A stretch of 64,000 nucleotides of DNA, taken from assembly GCA_050011775.1 (NCBI GenBank), contig JBEKIL010000011.1, positions 86,730-150,729 of the forward strand. The letters are read 5' to 3'. Below, piece by piece: positions 62,222 through 64,000 of this stretch (positions are counted from its first letter, which is position 1; each line of letters starts with the position of its first letter). Origin of the DNA: CAVZMI01 sp050011775. GTDB lineage: Bacteria > Bacteroidota > Ignavibacteria > UBA10030 > CAVZMI01. A program made the translations under genes and the position numbers. The notes beneath the pieces were generated by a model, which was given only the letters and a program-made list of their open reading frames with translations, had not been told where the DNA came from and did no database searches.

Positions 62222-62587
62222 ATGGTTCAAGGAATCGGTATCGACGTGATTGAGATTGGCCGTGTCCGGCAGACGATGGAACGGTGGGGAAATCGTTTTT
62301 TGCAAAAGATATTTACAGAAAATGAACTTCATTATTGCCTGGCACGTAAAAATCCCTATCAGCATCTTGCTGCCCGTTTTGCGGCGAAAGAAGCGGTCTC
62401 GAAAGCCCTCGCAACAGGATGGACCGGAATTTTCAGGTGGCAGGATGTCGAGATTATAAACGACGCGGCCGGAAAGCCCGAGGTGCGATTTCTCGGTTAC
62501 CTTGGTGACAACCTGCACGATCGGCGTATTCATCTATCGCTTTCTCATGCAGAAACGATAGTTGTCGCCGTTGCGGTGATCGAATAA
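62222..62587 (+). CDS. acpS: Holo-[acyl-carrier-protein] synthase
   Basis: Transfers 4'-phosphopantetheine from CoA to Ser37 of acyl carrier protein (encoded at 25304). A 121-residue trimeric enzyme with GIGIDVIEI (metal Asp8), AARFAAKEAVSKAL (metal Glu and Lys) and HLSLSHAETIVVA. It is 12 bases after the HAD gene, at the end of the rightward run that began at 59163. Confidence 0.95.
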   Translation: MVQGIGIDVIEIGRVRQTMERWGNRFLQKIFTENELHYCLARKNPYQHLAARFAAKEAVSKALATGWTGIFRWQDVEIINDAAGKPEVRFLGYLGDNLHDRRIHLSLSHAETIVVAVAVIE

Positions 62588-62658
62588 AAGGAATTTCTGA
62601 AGTGTTCTCTACATAATTCCCAATATTTTTCATTAAATGCTTTTAGAGGGAGGTTCCC

Positions 62659-63285
62659 ATGAAACAATTCAAATTTGTGCTTGTGATGATCATAAGTATT
62701 GCACTCGTCATGCTTATGGCATCATGTAAAAAGAGTGATAGTGGTAGTGATACCACGGGTCCGAATAATCCAAACACAGGATCATATGGTTCAGGGTCAT
62801 TGTCCTTTAATACGAATTCGAGTACGGCCGGTAACTCCTGGAACATAAGCGGTTCGTTTAATCCGACTGGCACCGGTCAAACCGGCAGTGGTGTAATGAG
62901 TTGGTATGATGCGAGTTCAAATGTTGCATGGGTTTATGCATTTCTGTGGAGATCCAGTAATGATTGGGATTATGCGATTCTTGAATTAGAACGCACCCCT
63001 TCCAGTAATAAAGTGGGTACGGGCACTTATAGTTTTGCTTCTGGAACTGATAATACAGCCACGCTCATCTTTATCAAAGGGGCTAGCAGTCAAACCAGTA
63101 CAAACGGGAATTATTATATGCTTGAGAGCGGCACCGCAAATATTACCTCATATTCGTCCACAGGCATGAAAGGGAACTTTAGCGGGGCAGGTATGGGGAT
63201 ATCAGGTTCTGCCTCGGGTACACCAGTCCAAGTATCAGCCGGAAGTTTTGATGTAACGTTCGGGACCGCTTATGGAACTCCGTAA
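62659..63285 (+). CDS. Lipoprotein of unknown function
   Basis: A 208-residue protein with a lipoprotein signal (LVMLMASC at about 16-23) followed by a Ser/Thr/Asn/Gly-rich stretch of about 45 residues. Beta-rich sequence then follows (WNISGSFNPTGTGQTGSG, VGTGTYSFASGTDN, GMKGNFSGAGMGISGSASG). No family was recognised. GAGGGAGG precedes the ATG. It is monocistronic, with a strong terminator after it. Confidence 0.75.
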   Translation: MKQFKFVLVMIISIALVMLMASCKKSDSGSDTTGPNNPNTGSYGSGSLSFNTNSSTAGNSWNISGSFNPTGTGQTGSGVMSWYDASSNVAWVYAFLWRSSNDWDYAILELERTPSSNKVGTGTYSFASGTDNTATLIFIKGASSQTSTNGNYYMLESGTANITSYSSTGMKGNFSGAGMGISGSASGTPVQVSAGSFDVTFGTAYGTP

Positions 63286-63319
63286 TTACCTTATTAATTA
63301 GAAATCAGTACGATCGGGC

Positions 63320-63356
63320 AACGCCGATTCTTTGCCGGAATCGGCGTTCTTTTTTA
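63320..63356 (+). terminator. Strong intrinsic terminator after the lipoprotein gene
   Basis: A perfect 11-bp stem AACGCCGATTC / GAATCGGCGTT with a 7-base loop, followed by CTTTTTT. Confidence 0.93.
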
Positions 63357-63373
63357 ATAGCTTCCTGCATTAT

Positions 63374-63402
63374 TTGCAACTCAAAATCGATTTATGTATA
63401 TT
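63374..63402 (+). promoter_or_regulatory. Predicted promoter of the MerR-type regulator
   Basis: TTGCAA, a 17-base spacer and TATATT, 35 bases before the ATG. Confidence 0.5.
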
Positions 63403-63437
63403 TTACGAGCCATTATCATTATTCGGATGATAACGTT

Positions 63438-63815
63438 ATGAAGCAGCTCGGGATTAAGAAGCTGTATTATTCGATCAGTGAGGTCAGCAAACTGACCGAT
63501 CTCGAACAATATGTCCTTCGGTATTGGGAATCAGAGTTCGAGCAGTTGAAGCCGGCAAAAAATCGGGCTGGCAATCGCATCTACACGAATCGGGATATCA
63601 AATTAATACTGTATATCAAGAAACTGCTTCGTGAAGAGCGATATACGATCGAGGGAGCGAAACAGGTTCTCCTTTCATATCATGACGAAAATGAAGGTGA
63701 ACAACTTGAACTCCTTTCTACTACACAGAAACGTCCGGTTAAAGACGAACAGCTTCAATCCGATCTCATCGAGATGAAAGAATTCCTCGAGTCACTGCTT
63801 GTCAAACTCCAGTAA
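63438..63815 (+). CDS. MerR-family transcription regulator
   Basis: A 125-residue protein. The N-terminal winged helix-turn-helix is YYSISEVSKLTDLEQYVLRYW with RIYTNRDIKLILYIKKLL. A short C-terminal dimer helix follows (QSDLIEMKEFLESLLVKL). There are no effector-binding cysteines. This short form is common in Bacteroidota/Chlorobiota; the effector is unknown. It stands just upstream of tRNA-Pro. Confidence 0.88.
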   Translation: MKQLGIKKLYYSISEVSKLTDLEQYVLRYWESEFEQLKPAKNRAGNRIYTNRDIKLILYIKKLLREERYTIEGAKQVLLSYHDENEGEQLELLSTTQKRPVKDEQLQSDLIEMKEFLESLLVKLQ

Positions 63816-63827
63816 TGATATATTCAG

Positions 63828-63901
63828 CGGAACGTAGCGCAGCCCGGTAGCGCACTTGAATGGGGTTCAAGGGGTCGCGGGTTCAAATCCCGCCGTTCCG
63901 A
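63828..63901 (+). tRNA. tRNA-Pro (anticodon GGG)
   Basis: Full cloverleaf: 7-bp acceptor stem with the C1-G72 pair typical of proline tRNA, D arm GCGC/GCGC, anticodon stem CTTGA/TCAAG with loop ATGGGGT (anticodon GGG at 63862-63864, G37 next), a 5-base variable loop, T arm GCGGG/CCCGC with TTCAAAT, and discriminator A. CCA is not encoded. Confidence 0.95.
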
Positions 63902-63905
63902 CTAC

Positions 63906-63925
63906 GTTTCGACTAAAGTCGAAAC
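63906..63925 (+). terminator. Perfect hairpin after tRNA-Pro
   Basis: GTTTCGACT / AGTCGAAAC, 9 bp with a 2-base loop, 4 bases after the tRNA. There is no clear T-run, so it may be a processing hairpin or a short repeat element rather than a terminator. Confidence 0.4.
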
Positions 63926-63975
63926 TTCGTCGGATAGATCCAACATAAGGTCTTTGAGAATCAAAATTTTTAGTT

Positions 63976-63988
63976 AAGGGGTCGCGGG
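63976..63988 (+). repeat. 13-base copy of the tRNA-Pro anticodon-stem/variable/T-arm segment
   Basis: AAGGGGTCGCGGG occurs here and inside tRNA-Pro at 63869-63881. The sequence after it differs, so this is not a second tRNA. It may mark an attachment or recombination site; the window ends 12 bases later. Confidence 0.4.
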
Positions 63989-64000
63989 CAGCGAGTACTA

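Noticed and set aside
1..64000. CRISPR arrays, rRNA genes, prophage or transposase genes
   Set aside because: None seen: no regularly spaced repeats, no rRNA sequence, no integrase, transposase or phage structural motif in the translated frames.

Overview
The window reads as one stretch of chromosome from a Gram-negative bacterium of the Bacteroidota/Chlorobiota side of the FCB group, most likely Ignavibacteria- or Kapabacteria-like. The evidence is two exported proteins with type-IX-secretion-style C-terminal sorting domains (17613-19874 and 46844-48616), a PUR-family small protein (19978-20274), Omp85 barrels, a porin and an outer-membrane-type peptidase/propeller/barrel fusion. Vegetative promoters look like TTGnnn-N17-TAtnTT, with clear Shine-Dalgarno sites at many genes, rather than the Bacteroidia TAnnTTTG type. 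No phage, transposase or CRISPR array is visible.

Layout, left to right. 1-3.1 kb: end of a polysaccharide flippase, then a coupled Zn-alcohol dehydrogenase and an aldo/keto-reductase-fold protein without the usual catalytic residues. 3.2-10.6 kb: TypA/BipA, then a leftward group fmdB-like, sugar nucleotidyltransferase, metK, ahcY and a compact rho, with a 448-base structured gap between typA and rho. 10.7-15.3 kb: an envelope cluster made of a peptidase/TolB-propeller/Omp85 fusion, a BamB-like lipoprotein and a PEGA protein. 15.4-20.3 kb: Crp/Fnr regulator, PHP phosphoesterase, ribH, a T9SS propeller protein and the PUR protein. 20.4-27.6 kb: the fatty-acid operon yceD-rpmF-plsX-fabH-fabD-fabG-acpP-fabF-rnc. 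27.7-31.7 kb: gcvPB, a CoA-binding protein, a one-POTRA Omp85 protein and rsmE.

31.8-46.7 kb holds histidine catabolism in two pieces, hutI-ftcD-fchA (leftward) and hutH (rightward), around a porin and a leftward signalling block: SpoIIE phosphatase, NtrC-type regulator, REC-histidine kinase and a ~1,557-residue multi-PAS/GAF kinase. Urocanase (hutU) is not in the window. 46.8-52.9 kb: a GHL10 glycoside-hydrolase-like T9SS cargo, a helical-repeat protein, an EamA transporter, a TrmH-type methyltransferase, an unknown exported protein, a membrane protein and an RDD protein, with GC-rich hairpin repeats in the gaps. 53.1-56.4 kb: succinate dehydrogenase sdhCDAB. 56.7-59.0 kb: an ECF sigma factor and a second NtrC-type regulator whose leader can fold over its ribosome binding site. 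59.2-62.6 kb: four unknown genes, then aroQ, a HAD hydrolase and acpS. The end carries a lipoprotein, a MerR regulator and tRNA-Pro(GGG), followed by a 13-base copy of part of the tRNA.

Most genes are ordinary housekeeping functions. The least explained parts are the peptidase/propeller/Omp85 cluster with its BamB-like neighbour, the catalytically stripped aldo/keto reductase, the Rho lacking its N-terminal domain, the four-protein signalling block, the Ser-Ser-Gly prosthetic-group triad in HutH, and the regulatory inverted repeats.
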